A DNA stretch of 64,000 nt from SIG653 sp045577455 (GTDB taxonomy: Bacteria; Bacillota; Clostridia; Oscillospirales; CAG-382): assembly GCA_045577455.1 (NCBI GenBank), contig JAZNIJ010000191.1, positions 1 through 64,000 on the forward strand, read 5' to 3'. Each line of letters begins with the position of its first letter. Position 1 is the first letter of the stretch. Positions 1 through 9,700 of this stretch are shown here, piece by piece. Both the position numbers and the translations under genes were made by a program. Under the pieces are notes generated by a model. The model saw nothing but the letters and a program-made list of their open reading frames with translations. It was not told the origin of the DNA and searched no databases.

Positions 1-1
1 C

Positions 2-1903
2 GAAATAGAAGCAGATATTTCCGTTGAGATAGCTTCACAGCTCGCAAACAAAACCCAGCTCAAACCCGAATTCGCAAATAATATTGAAGAATGCACAGAC
101 ACTTCTAAACTTTATGTGCTTCCTGATGGCTATATATATGCTTATATTATGACAGAGGTTGAAGAAGGCGGCTACACCAATTTAGCGGTTCCAGATTTAG
201 AAAACACAACCGATACAACAAAATGGACGAAGGGTAAAAGATTTGGTTCAAGTGGAATCAGTGCTGAAAACAATGGTGTTCCCTCTACAATTTCAAACCT
301 TATTCCTGTAAAAATGGGCGACACAATAAGATTTAAAGGAGCTACGCTCAGAAGCAGTAGCGACAGAGTGTCTCTTCATGCCGTTTTGGCAAGTGGGGAA
401 AACTATACCGCATATGATTACTTTTCTAACAACATTCAAATGGGTAATGCAACATATCTAACATATTTGGGAGTGAATGAAGATGGTGTTTATTCATGGA
501 AAATTTCAGAAAACGTAGCTCACACTGTAACGGGTTTCCAACTTGCTTTCCCTACTCCAGATGATGCTGATGTTGGCGATATAATTCTTACCGTAAACGA
601 AGAAATTACAGAGCCAACAATTGTTGAAACATTGGCTTGGGCGAATACAGGACACGCTTTTGTTCCAACGGATTATGAAGATAGAATAGTTTCTCTTGAA
701 GAAACAACTACAGAAAATCATACTAATATAAATGCTTTAGATAAACGCATTGTTGCTCTTGAGGGACAGGGTTCCCCAACTTCGGAGGTATCTGTGCCTA
801 ACCACTGGGTAAACGCTATTGCAGAAGCCAAAGACAAGATTGTGGAGAAACAAACTCTTGGTGGGGCGGATTGCGTGAGCTTTGTATGGGCTTCAGACAT
901 CCACGCAACCGCAGGTATAAACGAAAAAGGACAACGCTTCGGTATTGTTGCTAAAGCGATAATGGACGAGGCAGATATTCCATTGTTCATTGTTACAGGC
1001 GATTTGCAAAGTCAAGCATCTTACAGCGATGTTACTATTGCAAAAAATGAACTTGACTTAGTAAGAAAGTGGCTTGAGCCAATTCCTTATAATCAACAAG
1101 CATCAGTTATGGGAAACCATGATGGAGCTTGGGGGGCAGAAGCAACGGGATATTATGGTAAACAATTGCCGCTTAGCGAAATGTATAATCTTATTTACCG
1201 CAAACAAGCAATGGATTTTAGAAGAGTTTCTGGAGGTAATGGGACATATTCTTATCTCGATAATAAATCTCAGAAGACAAGATTTATTTTTCTAAATACA
1301 AACAATGTGCCTTTTATTGATGAAAATGGAGATAGAATTGCTGACACAAATGAAGATGGAACAGCAATATGCGATAGATTCCACAAATCTTGCTTATGTC
1401 AAGAGCAATATGATTGGTTTACTAACATTGCTCTCGATATGCCAGAAGGTTACACAGCTTGTATCTTTATGCATGAACCATATGTCGGCTACATGGACAA
1501 ACCTTACGTAAGTGATTATGAGTTATTGGTAGGAATTGTTGATGCCTACAATAATAAAAGTACTTATAAGAATTCGTTTACTGATAGCGATAATACTTGG
1601 CGTAATTCGACAGTAGATGTTAACTTTGCTGATGCAAAAGGTGAGATAGCTGGTGTTTTTGCAGGACACACTCATATTCCCACAATCAGGGCGGCTGGAA
1701 ATAATCCAATGTATACTACTTGCCCGCTTATCATCACAACCAATTCTGTTGGCGGAGAGGTAAGGGATGGAACTACCAGAGAAGAGGGTAAAGACACGGA
1801 GTTTGCAATGGACATAGTTACTCTTGATAAAGCAAACGGCAAAATCTATATAACAAGACTTGGTGCGGGTTCAGATAGAGAAGTAGTGTATAAGGAAGTA
1901 TGA
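2..1903 (+). CDS. Phage structural protein with C-terminal calcineurin-like metallophosphoesterase domain (5' partial)
   Basis: The reading frame is already open at base 2, so the true start lies left of the window. A GTG at 116 is only an internal codon. The first roughly 280 visible residues contain a stretch rich in beta-prone sequence and a short coiled-coil-like segment (codons around 670-760), as in phage tail or appendage proteins. The remaining roughly 350 residues carry the calcineurin-like phosphoesterase motif series in order: SDIH (about base 895), GDLQ (about 1000), GNHD (about 1113), MHEP (about 1469) and GHTH (about 1666). These are the usual two-metal ligands. A phosphodiesterase acting on host surface polymers such as teichoic acids is an inference. 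The gene sits upstream of the scaffold gene rather than among the tail genes, which is unusual for a fibre or baseplate protein. It could instead be a minor head or neck appendage. Confidence 0.75.
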   Translation, partial: EIEADISVEIASQLANKTQLKPEFANNIEECTDTSKLYVLPDGYIYAYIMTEVEEGGYTNLAVPDLENTTDTTKWTKGKRFGSSGISAENNGVPSTISNLIPVKMGDTIRFKGATLRSSSDRVSLHAVLASGENYTAYDYFSNNIQMGNATYLTYLGVNEDGVYSWKISENVAHTVTGFQLAFPTPDDADVGDIILTVNEEITEPTIVETLAWANTGHAFVPTDYEDRIVSLEETTTENHTNINALDKRIVALEGQGSPTSEVSVPNHWVNAIAEAKDKIVEKQTLGGADCVSFVWASDIHATAGINEKGQRFGIVAKAIMDEADIPLFIVTGDLQSQASYSDVTIAKNELDLVRKWLEPIPYNQQASVMGNHDGAWGAEATGYYGKQLPLSEMYNLIYRKQAMDFRRVSGGNGTYSYLDNKSQKTRFIFLNTNNVPFIDENGDRIADTNEDGTAICDRFHKSCLCQEQYDWFTNIALDMPEGYTACIFMHEPYVGYMDKPYVSDYELLVGIVDAYNNKSTYKNSFTDSDNTWRNSTVDVNFADAKGEIAGVFAGHTHIPTIRAAGNNPMYTTCPLIITTNSVGGEVRDGTTREEGKDTEFAMDIVTLDKANGKIYITRLGAGSDREVVYKEV

Positions 1904-2215
1904 TAAATGTTTTATCCACTTGGTAAATTATTTAATCTGCACGAGATTTTAAACCGACAGCAGAGCGATTAAACTCTGCTTCATGCGTTGTGTGAAACAC
2001 TCACCGCGAGTACGCATTTGTTGCCATGCTCCTTTCTCAGCAAATAAAAGCTCGCTTCCTTTCCTTTGGTGTGGCAGGTGCTTTATGTGGGTTTGATTCC
2101 CATTCACATCACTAAAAACTCAGAGAGAACTGATTAAAACGCAAAAACGGTTGAGAGAACAACTTTAAAAACGCAATTATTCAGAGAGAACTGATAAAAA
2201 CGCAGGAGGTTTTTT
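1904..2215 (+). other. Prophage intergenic region with hairpin and three direct repeats
   Basis: No gene is seen in this 312-bp gap. It holds a 7-bp perfect stem (AGCAGAG at 1959-1965 with CTCTGCT at 1974-1980) not followed by a T-run. It also holds a tRNA T-arm-like hairpin near 2089-2106 (GTGGG and CCCAT arms around a 7-nt loop), but no complete tRNA can be folded. Three direct repeats of a motif containing GAGAGAAC and AAAACGCA occupy 2119-2143, 2151-2174 and 2180-2203 with a period near 31 bp. The last one abuts the AGGAGG ribosome site of the next gene. A regulatory role is possible but unproven. Confidence 0.45.
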
Positions 2216-2731
2216 ATGGACACAAGCAGAATTGAAGGTTACAACAACATGACCACGGAAGAAAAACTCGCGGCTCTTGAAGCATATGAGTTCGATACCA
2301 CCGGCTATGTAAGCAAAGAAACGTTTGATAAGGCGGCGAAGGATGCGGCGGATTGGAAAAAGAAATACAACGGTGGCGTAGAAACCGTAAAAACAACCGA
2401 AGCGCGTTTAGTCGAACTTGAACGAAAAGACAAAATCTCCACAGCAAAGGACAAGTTTATCGCATCGGGCTTTTCTGTTGATTTAGCCAAGGCGACAGCA
2501 GAAGCTTTTGTTGACGGAAATATGGACGAATGTTTAGAACACATTGTCAAATATGCCGTAGATACAGCAACGGCAAAAACAGATGCGGCATTAAAGGGAA
2601 TGACACCCCCACCCGCAAGCGGAAGCACAGATTTTAAAGTTGATTACGACAAGAAAATTTCAGAGGCCATTGCTTCGGGTAATATGACAGATGCCGCCTA
2701 TTACACAAGACTAAAAGCAGAACAAAAATAG
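2216..2731 (+). CDS. Phage capsid scaffolding protein (GP20-like)
   Basis: The product is 171 aa, acidic and strongly helical, and lies immediately upstream of the major capsid gene, which is the standard position of a scaffold. Residues about 35-70 are Lys/Glu/Ala-rich and look coiled-coil forming. The C-terminal third contains a small Gly/Ala/Pro linker followed by an amphipathic helix, similar to phage minor structural protein GP20 or DUF4355-type scaffolds. The start is set by AGGAGG 8 bases upstream of the ATG. It should guide capsid assembly and be lost before or during DNA packaging. The assignment rests mainly on position and composition. Confidence 0.7.
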   Translation: MDTSRIEGYNNMTTEEKLAALEAYEFDTTGYVSKETFDKAAKDAADWKKKYNGGVETVKTTEARLVELERKDKISTAKDKFIASGFSVDLAKATAEAFVDGNMDECLEHIVKYAVDTATAKTDAALKGMTPPPASGSTDFKVDYDKKISEAIASGNMTDAAYYTRLKAEQK

Positions 2732-2743
2732 GAGGTCTAATTT

Positions 2744-3757
2744 ATGGCAGACGTATATGCAACAAGTTTTGAAACCCCCAACTATAGTGGATTGCTTTTT
2801 GCGAAAGGACGTGTAGATACACCGTTCTCTACTATGATTGGCGGAAAGCGTGGGTACACAAATCACGTAGAATTTTCTACAGGCGTTGAATACAACGTAG
2901 GCGAAGGCGCGATTCCCAACTACAGCGAAAACGATACTCTCACAGCGCCCGAAGCCACCATTGCTAAAAGAGGTCAGAAAACCAACGTTACACAGATTTT
3001 TATGGATTCCTTCGCAGTGGGAGACGTGAAAACAAGTAACATGGGAACGCTCTCCGGCATTAATGTAGCAAATCAGCAGGCAAATCCGGCAAACGAGCTT
3101 GATTTTCAGGCGGGCATCGTTATGCAGAGACTTGCAAAATCCATTGAAAAAACTTTCATCAATGGTACATACAACAAGGCAACCGACGATACAGAGGTAA
3201 ATAAAACCCGTGGTATGATTCAGGCAATCGAAACCAACGTTCTGGACTTAGAAGGAAAAGAAATTTCCATTTGGGATGTTGCTGATATGCTTGTTGAAAT
3301 CCGCAATCAAGGTGGAAGCACAGCAGGTCTCGTTCTTTGGTGCGACAGCGTAACAAAATTCCAATTCTCAGCTGAGGCGGCAGCAAAAAACTTCCGTGTA
3401 TATCCCGACAGCAGAAATGTTTACGGTATTAGCATTACACGCATTGAAACACCTGCCGGAATGGTTGACCTTGCGTTGGGCGCATATCTCCCCGTTGGCA
3501 CAGCTATGCTTCTCAACTTTGATGTTATCAAACCCGTTGAACAGCTCGTTCCGGGCAAAGGTAACTTCTACCTTCAGGAAATGGCAAAGACGGGCTTCGG
3601 CACAAAATATTCTATTCTTGGTCAGATTGGTCTCGACCACGGTCCTGAATGGATGCATGGTAAGTTTACCAACATCAAAACAAGCTATACCCGTCCCACG
3701 GGCTTGCTTGTTAATAACGTAGGTAACGCAACAAGTACAACAGACGAAACAAATTAA
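2744..3757 (+). CDS. Phage major capsid protein
   Basis: The product is 337 aa, the size expected of an HK97-fold coat protein without a fused scaffold. It begins 12 bp after the scaffold gene, with a GGAGG site. The N-terminus is followed by an E-loop-like region and a long central segment (about 130-250) containing the helix and beta pattern of coat proteins. An early segment reading IGGKRGYTNHVEFSTG resembles coat proteins of temperate Clostridia siphophages. It would form the icosahedral shell and interact with the scaffold upstream and the connectors downstream. The order scaffold, capsid, connector and tail tube supports the call. Confidence 0.8.
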   Translation: MADVYATSFETPNYSGLLFAKGRVDTPFSTMIGGKRGYTNHVEFSTGVEYNVGEGAIPNYSENDTLTAPEATIAKRGQKTNVTQIFMDSFAVGDVKTSNMGTLSGINVANQQANPANELDFQAGIVMQRLAKSIEKTFINGTYNKATDDTEVNKTRGMIQAIETNVLDLEGKEISIWDVADMLVEIRNQGGSTAGLVLWCDSVTKFQFSAEAAAKNFRVYPDSRNVYGISITRIETPAGMVDLALGAYLPVGTAMLLNFDVIKPVEQLVPGKGNFYLQEMAKTGFGTKYSILGQIGLDHGPEWMHGKFTNIKTSYTRPTGLLVNNVGNATSTTDETN

Positions 3758-3779
3758 TTGAAGTGAGGTGCTTTGACAG

Positions 3780-4097
3780 ATGACAGAGTTTGAACGATTA
3801 AAAACAAGAATACCCGAAGCAACGGAAGCGGACTTGCTTGACATTCTTGAAAGTGCGAAAGATGCCATTCTGTCAAGGTGTTTTACGAATGTAGAACAAG
3901 CTTCCGAAGAAGAAAAAGCAAACATGCTTGAACGGCACAAGGAAAAAGTGGTCGATGCAGCCGTGATTATTTTTAATATGCGAGGGGTTGAAGGTCAAAT
4001 TTCACATAGTGAGAACGGTGTATCTCGCTCGTGGGAAGATTGCGCGGGGATGAAATCCATCTTATCGAGGATAGTTCCCAAGGGGTACGTTGTATGA
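3780..4097 (+). CDS. Phage head-tail connector protein (gp6-like)
   Basis: The product is 105 aa, mainly helical, and follows the capsid gene by 22 bp. Small all-alpha proteins in this position (HK97 gp6 or SPP1 gp15 type) form the first ring beneath the portal. A C-terminal stretch around residues 75-95 (SRSWEDCAGMKSIL) matches the general pattern seen in such proteins, but no catalytic residue applies. The stop codon overlaps the ATG of the next gene (ATGA), indicating translational coupling. Assignment is by size, fold expectation and order. Confidence 0.65.
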   Translation: MTEFERLKTRIPEATEADLLDILESAKDAILSRCFTNVEQASEEEKANMLERHKEKVVDAAVIIFNMRGVEGQISHSENGVSRSWEDCAGMKSILSRIVPKGYVV

Positions 4098-4552
4098 GGG
4101 ATTCCCAAAAAAATCAACAGTGGATATGGTACGCTCTACGGAACGTAAGTGCATCTCAAGATGAATGGGGAAACACCAAAGATGTTACCTCATATTCTGA
4201 GCCGCAAAGAATGAAAATCAATGTTTCGGCAAACAAAGGCGAAGCACAGGCGCAAGCGTTTGGTGCGGATTTGAAGTATGACCGCGAAATGGTTACTCAC
4301 GATATGAAATGTCCTATCGACGAGTACAGCCGTTTGTGGATAGACGATGCTCCGACGACAAGCGAAAAAATTCAAACCGTTTATGGTGAAGGTGATACAT
4401 TATATATCACAACCGATGGCTCTGTGGTAAAAGCCAACGAAGATAATATTTCGATATTGGGAATTAAATCACATAACTACGAGGTGGCAGCCGTTAGCAA
4501 ATCTTTGAATTGTATCAGGTATGCAATAAGGAGAGTGAATGTTTCCAAGTGA
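4094..4552 (+). CDS. Phage head closure / minor capsid protein
   Basis: The product is 152 aa, starting at the ATG that overlaps the previous stop by four bases (ATGA). A longer in-frame extension upstream is rejected because it would overlap the previous gene by more than 60 bp. Size, beta-rich composition and position between the connector and the HK97 gp10-like gene fit a head-closure protein that seals the portal channel. No motif proves the function. Confidence 0.55.
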   Translation: MRDSQKNQQWIWYALRNVSASQDEWGNTKDVTSYSEPQRMKINVSANKGEAQAQAFGADLKYDREMVTHDMKCPIDEYSRLWIDDAPTTSEKIQTVYGEGDTLYITTDGSVVKANEDNISILGIKSHNYEVAAVSKSLNCIRYAIRRVNVSK

Positions 4553-5061
4553 GAAAAGTAATAAAAATCAAGCTTGAACCACAGAGCATAGCGAAAGCCA
4601 TTAAAGAACTCGAACAATACAAAAAAGATTTGTTTCGTCGTGTGAGTTTTCTACTTAAAGAACTAACTTACGGCGGAGCTACAATCGCAAGGGCAAAGGT
4701 TGTTGAATACGGAATAATTCATGATACATTCCTCACTGATTCTATTAACGGAGTTGTTATAGGAAATCATGGCTTTATTCGTGTTGATGATAAACACGCT
4801 GTATTTTTTGAGTTTGGAACAGGTCCGGTGGGTAGATTAAATCCCCACCCCGGCGAAGAAGGGAAGTATGACGGCGGTGGTTGGTACACGAAGGCAGATG
4901 GAAAGCCAATGGATGAATTGTATAGCTGGACTCCGCACACAGCGAAGGACGGAAGTACAATTTATTGGACTATGGGACAACCATCAAAGCCGTTTTTGTA
5001 CGATACAGCACAACAACTGAGGGAAGATTTTTCCGAGATAGTAAAGAGGGTGTTTAAATGA
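4549..5061 (+). CDS. HK97 gp10-like tail component
   Basis: The product is 170 aa. I place the start at the GTG at 4549, which overlaps the previous TGA; an in-frame TTG at 4510 would lie inside the previous gene. The protein has the pattern of HK97 gp10 family proteins: a helical N-terminus, a central FEFGTGPVG motif (about residues 83-91) with the glycine-rich turn common in this family, and a C-terminal helix after a proline/aromatic segment (QPSKPFLYD). Members form a ring at the head-tail joint. The next ORF overlaps by four bases. Confidence 0.7.
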   Translation: MRKVIKIKLEPQSIAKAIKELEQYKKDLFRRVSFLLKELTYGGATIARAKVVEYGIIHDTFLTDSINGVVIGNHGFIRVDDKHAVFFEFGTGPVGRLNPHPGEEGKYDGGGWYTKADGKPMDELYSWTPHTAKDGSTIYWTMGQPSKPFLYDTAQQLREDFSEIVKRVFK

Positions 5062-5447
5062 TTGACATGGAACAACTTATTTATGATGAAGTATCGAAAG
5101 CGTTGAGAGAAGCGTTTAGCGACATATTCATAACAGGTGTTGAAATTGTATCCGCTCCCCCTCACTTCCCCGCCGCTTCTATCGTACAGAAAACCTCGGG
5201 AGTTAATAAAAAGTATTCTACCTTTGAAAAGGTGCAGAACGTAGCAGAGGAAGAATACGAATTTAATATTTATTCCAATCTCGTTTCAGAGAAGGAAGCA
5301 AAACAGCAAACAAAAGATATAGTTGCCGTTATAGACGGAGTAATGAGCAGCTTGTTTTATATCCGTTCATTTAATCAGCAAATTCCGAGTGCTGACACAA
5401 AAAACACTCGCCGTGTAGCGAGATACAAAAATTCAAATGTAGCATAG
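5058..5447 (+). CDS. Phage tail completion / minor capsid protein
   Basis: The product is 129 aa, translationally coupled to the preceding gene (ATGA overlap). A small mixed alpha/beta protein between the gp10-like gene and the tail tube is normally the tail terminator or completion protein, which caps the tail before it joins the head. The sequence shows an acidic amphipathic N-terminal helix and a basic C-terminus. Call by synteny; no diagnostic motif was seen. Confidence 0.6.
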   Translation: MIDMEQLIYDEVSKALREAFSDIFITGVEIVSAPPHFPAASIVQKTSGVNKKYSTFEKVQNVAEEEYEFNIYSNLVSEKEAKQQTKDIVAVIDGVMSSLFYIRSFNQQIPSADTKNTRRVARYKNSNVA

Positions 5448-5460
5448 GAGGTAATTAACT

Positions 5461-5946
5461 ATGGCAAATGGTATTGCTCTTTCAACAGCAGGCGTTACTA
5501 TGGGTTATTGTGTGGAAACCACAGTAGGTACACGTCCCACGTCAGGATATACTCTTATTCCGGATCTTAAAGAAATTCCCGACTTCAACCCCGAACCCGA
5601 AACACATGAGTCAACCACTCTTGAGGAAACAGAGTACAAAACTTATGTAAAAGGTTTGAAGGATATTGGCGGTGCTTTGGGCTTTGGTGCAAACTTCACG
5701 GAGAAATTGCAAGAAGTGTGGGAGACCCTTGTTTCGTCATATGAATCAAATTCGGAAAGCGGAAAAAGAGTTTGGTTTGAAATAAAACACCCCAAACTTC
5801 AAAAATCCGTATTCTTCCACGGTGAACCATCATCAATGGGGATGCCCGCAATGTCTGTAAATGGCGTTCTTGAAACAACCGTTTACATCACCCCGAATGG
5901 CGCTCCCCAGTGGGAAACAAAATCCACTGCTGCGGCAGGTCAATAA
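5461..5946 (+). CDS. Major tail tube protein
   Basis: The product is 161 aa, with a GGAGG site 5 bases before the ATG. Composition (Gly/Thr/Ser/Glu-rich, predicted beta) and position directly before the tail chaperones and tape measure identify the tube subunit. The N-terminal ETTVGTRPTSGYTLIPDL segment and a C-terminal VNGVLETTVYITPNG strand resemble tube proteins of Firmicutes siphophages. It polymerises around the tape-measure protein to make the tail tube. A contractile sheath gene is absent, which supports a long non-contractile tail. Confidence 0.8.
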   Translation: MANGIALSTAGVTMGYCVETTVGTRPTSGYTLIPDLKEIPDFNPEPETHESTTLEETEYKTYVKGLKDIGGALGFGANFTEKLQEVWETLVSSYESNSESGKRVWFEIKHPKLQKSVFFHGEPSSMGMPAMSVNGVLETTVYITPNGAPQWETKSTAAAGQ

Positions 5947-5970
5947 CAAAAAAGTAAAGGAGTACATACA

Positions 5971-6288
5971 ATGCAAATTAAATTTTCTTACGGCGGCACA
6001 AACTATTGTCTCAGATACACGAAGAAAACTGTTAAGACCATGGAGGACAGGGGCTTTGTTCCTTCAAAAATCCTTGAAGCTCCTATGACATATCTCCCCG
6101 AACTTTTTGCGGGTGCTTTCCTTGCGGAACACAGATTTGTTAAAAAAGAGCTTATAAACGAAATTTTTGATACTATGGAAAACAAAAGCGAACTCATCAA
6201 TGTTCTTATCGAAATGTACAACGAACCAATTAAGGCACTCACCGAGGAAACAAGCGAGGGAAACGCGACAGCGTGGACGAAGGAGTAA
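5971..6288 (+). CDS. Tail assembly chaperone, G-like zero-frame product
   Basis: The product is 105 aa, following the tail tube gene and preceding the tape measure gene, the standard site of the two-part tail assembly chaperone. It is mostly helical with an acidic C-terminus. Near its 3' end the zero frame contains GGGAAAC at 6258-6264, read as G-GGA-AAC. This is a canonical -1 slippery heptamer, followed by an inverted repeat (GCGTGGA at 6271-6277 with TCCACGC at 6296-6302). A fraction of ribosomes should therefore produce the longer fusion listed next. The chaperone binds the tape measure during tail assembly. Confidence 0.8.
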   Translation: MQIKFSYGGTNYCLRYTKKTVKTMEDRGFVPSKILEAPMTYLPELFAGAFLAEHRFVKKELINEIFDTMENKSELINVLIEMYNEPIKALTEETSEGNATAWTKE

Positions 6289-6671
6289 GCCGGACTCCAC
6301 GCAGTTTTTCAAAAATATATGAAGATTGTTGCCCGTTCTATATCTCTATCGGTATGACCGCCGATGAATATTGGGACGGCGACAATGCACTTCCGAAATA
6401 CTATCGTGAAGCATATAGAATGAAGCAGGAACAAGTAAACCATGAAGCGTGGTTTTACGGAATGTATGTATATGATGCCTTGGTATCAGCTATGTCGCAT
6501 TTAAGTTCCAAAAAAAGCGATCACAAGAGTTATGCTGAGAAGCCATATTCTTTTAAGCCCGAAGATATAAAAAAAGACAACGAGGCAAAGAAGATTGAGG
6601 CAGAAGCAAGGGCGGAAGTGTGGATGAAAACGTGGGTATCGGCTACCCAAAAAATGTTTAAAGATAAGTGA
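6273..6671 (+). CDS. Tail assembly chaperone T domain, reached by -1 frameshift
   Basis: An isolated reading of this frame could start at a GTG at 6273, but it has no convincing ribosome site. The frame is exactly the -1 frame of the upstream chaperone gene. After slippage at 6258-6264, translation would enter it at 6264 and continue through to 6671, giving a fused protein of about 233 aa (G-T), the universal arrangement in siphophage tail chaperones. The segment is Lys/Glu-rich and helical, with tyrosines clustered near residues 20-60. I consider it the T domain rather than a separate gene. Confidence 0.75.
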   Translation: MDEGVSRTPRSFSKIYEDCCPFYISIGMTADEYWDGDNALPKYYREAYRMKQEQVNHEAWFYGMYVYDALVSAMSHLSSKKSDHKSYAEKPYSFKPEDIKKDNEAKKIEAEARAEVWMKTWVSATQKMFKDK

Positions 6672-6721
6672 GCCGGAGCCACCGTGCCAGAGCCAAATTA
6701 TTATTAAGGAGGTGAGACACG

Positions 6722-9700
6722 GTGGCTCTTACTATTGACGAATTAGTAATAGAAATAGATGCCGATGCGAGCAATGCCACGAATGGTATTGATTCCCTTG
6801 CCAAAACATTAAACAACTTAAAAACAGCCGTGGGCGGTTCAGCGGGACTTACCTCTGACCTCACAAGAATATCTAACGCATTAAAAACATTTAACGGAGT
6901 TAAAAAGATAAATATTACTCCGCAGATAAAACAGATTGAAAATTATAAAAACCTTATAAATTCTCTCAGTGGAGTGGATGCGGGAAAAATATCATCCGAT
7001 CTTGTGGCAATTTCGGATGCGCTGACAAAACTTTCAAGCATTCCAAAGGTGAGCATAAATGTGGGTTCGCTGGCAAAGGGGATTAAGGAACTAAGCTCGT
7101 TTGCGGCAACGTTTGACTCAACAAGTTTCACCGAACTAATGAAGGGTATATCGGGTGGATTATCACAGCTGGGCGGTGTTGGAAACGGTAAGGTGGTATC
7201 TCTCATAAACACATTGAGAAAAATACCCGATATAACAAAATCTCTCGACACCACAACCTTGGATGAGTTTTCGGCTGCGGTGAAACGGCTCACAGATATT
7301 ATGCAACCTCTTGCGGTGGAAATGGATGCCGTAGCACGTGGCTTCTCTGCATTGCCAAACGCTGTAAAGCTGGCGTTGAAATCAACACAACAGCAGACGG
7401 TGGCAAACCAAAAGCTTAGTAGTTCCTTTGGAGCAATGAAAAACAAACTCAGCAAAAGCGCAAAGTCGTTTCGGAAGTTGTATTCAACCATGTATAGAAT
7501 TGCGAGGGTGTTCGGAAATTGTCTCAACGAAAGCAATGAATATATAGAATCCCTCAACTTGTTTAAGGTAACGATGGGTGATACATGGGATGAGGCAATG
7601 GATTTTGCCGAAAAAGTGAATCAAGCCATGGTTATTGATGTTTCTGAGTGGATTACGAATCAGGGCGTTTTTCAGCGTCTTGCAACGGGTTTTGGCATTG
7701 CTTCAGACCAAGCTACCATAATGAGTCAAAATCTCACACAGCTTGCGTATGATTTATCTTCGTTCTTCAACTCCGATGTCGAAACCGCTATGCAAAAACT
7801 TCAAAGCGGTATGTCGGGACAGATAAAGGGCTTGAAGGCGTGGGGTTATAACCTCTCCGTTGCGGCGTTGCAAGAAACGGCTTTATCGTTGGGCATCAAA
7901 CAAAATGTTCGTTCAATGACCGAAGCCCAGAAAGCTCAGTTGCGATATATCACCCTGATACAGAGGTCAAACGGAATTATGGGAGATATGGCAAAAACCA
8001 TAAACACTCCTGCGAACTCAATGCGAATAATGAGCACAATGGTCGAGCGAGCAAAACGCGCATTGGGAGACCTTGTGTCAGTTCTTGTTACACGGTTTGT
8101 TCCTTATGTTACAGCGTTCCTCGAATTGTTTTCTGAACTTGTAAGCAAATTGGCTGTATCTTGGGGTTTTGATATTAAGGACTTGCCGTCAAATAATCTC
8201 GATATGGCGGCCGATGTTATTGAGGGCATAGGCGACGAAGCCGACCTTGCGAATGATTCTGTTTCAGAGCTGAAAAAGAACATTATGGGGTTCGATGAAC
8301 TTAATATTCTTAAGAGCGATGATAACGGTGATGTGGGCGATGAGTCGCAATACGATCTTGGAATAGAACTTCCCGAATACGATTTTCTTAGCGGTTTGGA
8401 TGGAAGCTTCCGAGAGAGAGTTGATAATATAAAGGAATGGTTCAAAGATTTATTTAAAGTTGCCGAAATTGCCTCCGAAATCGGATTGATTATAGCGGCT
8501 GCGTTTGCGTTTGATTGGGTGAAGGAATCTATAGAAAAAATCAAGGGATTAACATTGATTAAAGGCGTGTTTGGAACGCTTAAGGGAGCTGTTGAGAACG
8601 GTTTGATATTCTTTGAAGCCGGCGAGGGTATTTTTAAAGCGTTTGCCGGTGGATTGAAGTATGTATGGACCTCTTTTTCAAGCTTCATGAAAAAACTTTC
8701 GCCTGTAACCAAGGGACTTCTCACTTTTGCAGGATTGATTAAAACATTCTCTAAAGCTAAAGATGTGTTTTACGATATGGGCAAAGGGACAACAACATTC
8801 GGTCAGGCGTTGAAAAAAGTTATTCCCATCTGTGGATTGGTGGGCGTCGCATTAACAGCTATGCACGGACCGTGGGGAGCGATAGCAACAGCAATAGCAA
8901 CCGTCGTGGGTGCTGTTGTTGGTTATCGTGATGCACAAGTGGAACTTGAATATGAACTGCGTAAAACAAAATATTATGATATTCAGGGTACTTCAATAGC
9001 CGAAGTGAGCGAAGCGCTTAGGGGGTACTTTAACTCTATGGACTTTGACAAACAAGCCGAGTGGGTACGGAAGATAGAGGAAGCACAAGAATCTTACGAT
9101 TTGGCGCGTGATTCATACGATAAAATGTGGGACTCTATTGCCGACAAACCCGTGTTTGATGCTTCGGATATCGAAGGATTAACGGAAGCGTTCAACGCTT
9201 TAACCGATGCGGCAAAAGCTCTTAATGATGCGAATATATACAGCTTGATGGAAAACATCAAACTTGGCATTGAGTTAAATATCACTGATGAATTGAACAA
9301 CAAGTTGGGCGGGCTGCTTGACAAAATCAAAGAGGCGCAGGGCGTACTCGGCCTAAAGATCGAAGGCCTTAACGCAGAGTATCAAAAAGTTTTAACCGAC
9401 ATTTCAAACAACGGTGGAGTTGCGACACCCGAACAAAAAAACAAACTTAAACAGTTAAGAAGCGACATCACGAAATTCACCCTTAGCGATGATACATCAA
9501 CAGAGCGCTGGGAAATCGACATCCAACAAGCTATACAAGGAGCTATAAGAGCTGGCGATGATAAGGACGACGTGCTTACAAACGTTGATAACCTTTTGGC
9601 TGATAGAGATACTTATCTTGACGCACTTAAAAACAAATATGCTGCGGATGTCAACGCCCTTACTCAGTTAATCGACATGGATAAAAACGAGTTTGGCGGT

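Noticed and set aside
2040..2115. Phage-encoded tRNA
   Set aside because: Only a T-arm-like hairpin is present; no D-arm, anticodon arm or matching acceptor stem could be placed.
3368..3940. 190-codon minus-strand ORF across the capsid and connector genes
   Set aside because: It is antisense to two clear phage genes, with cysteine/serine-rich shadow composition.
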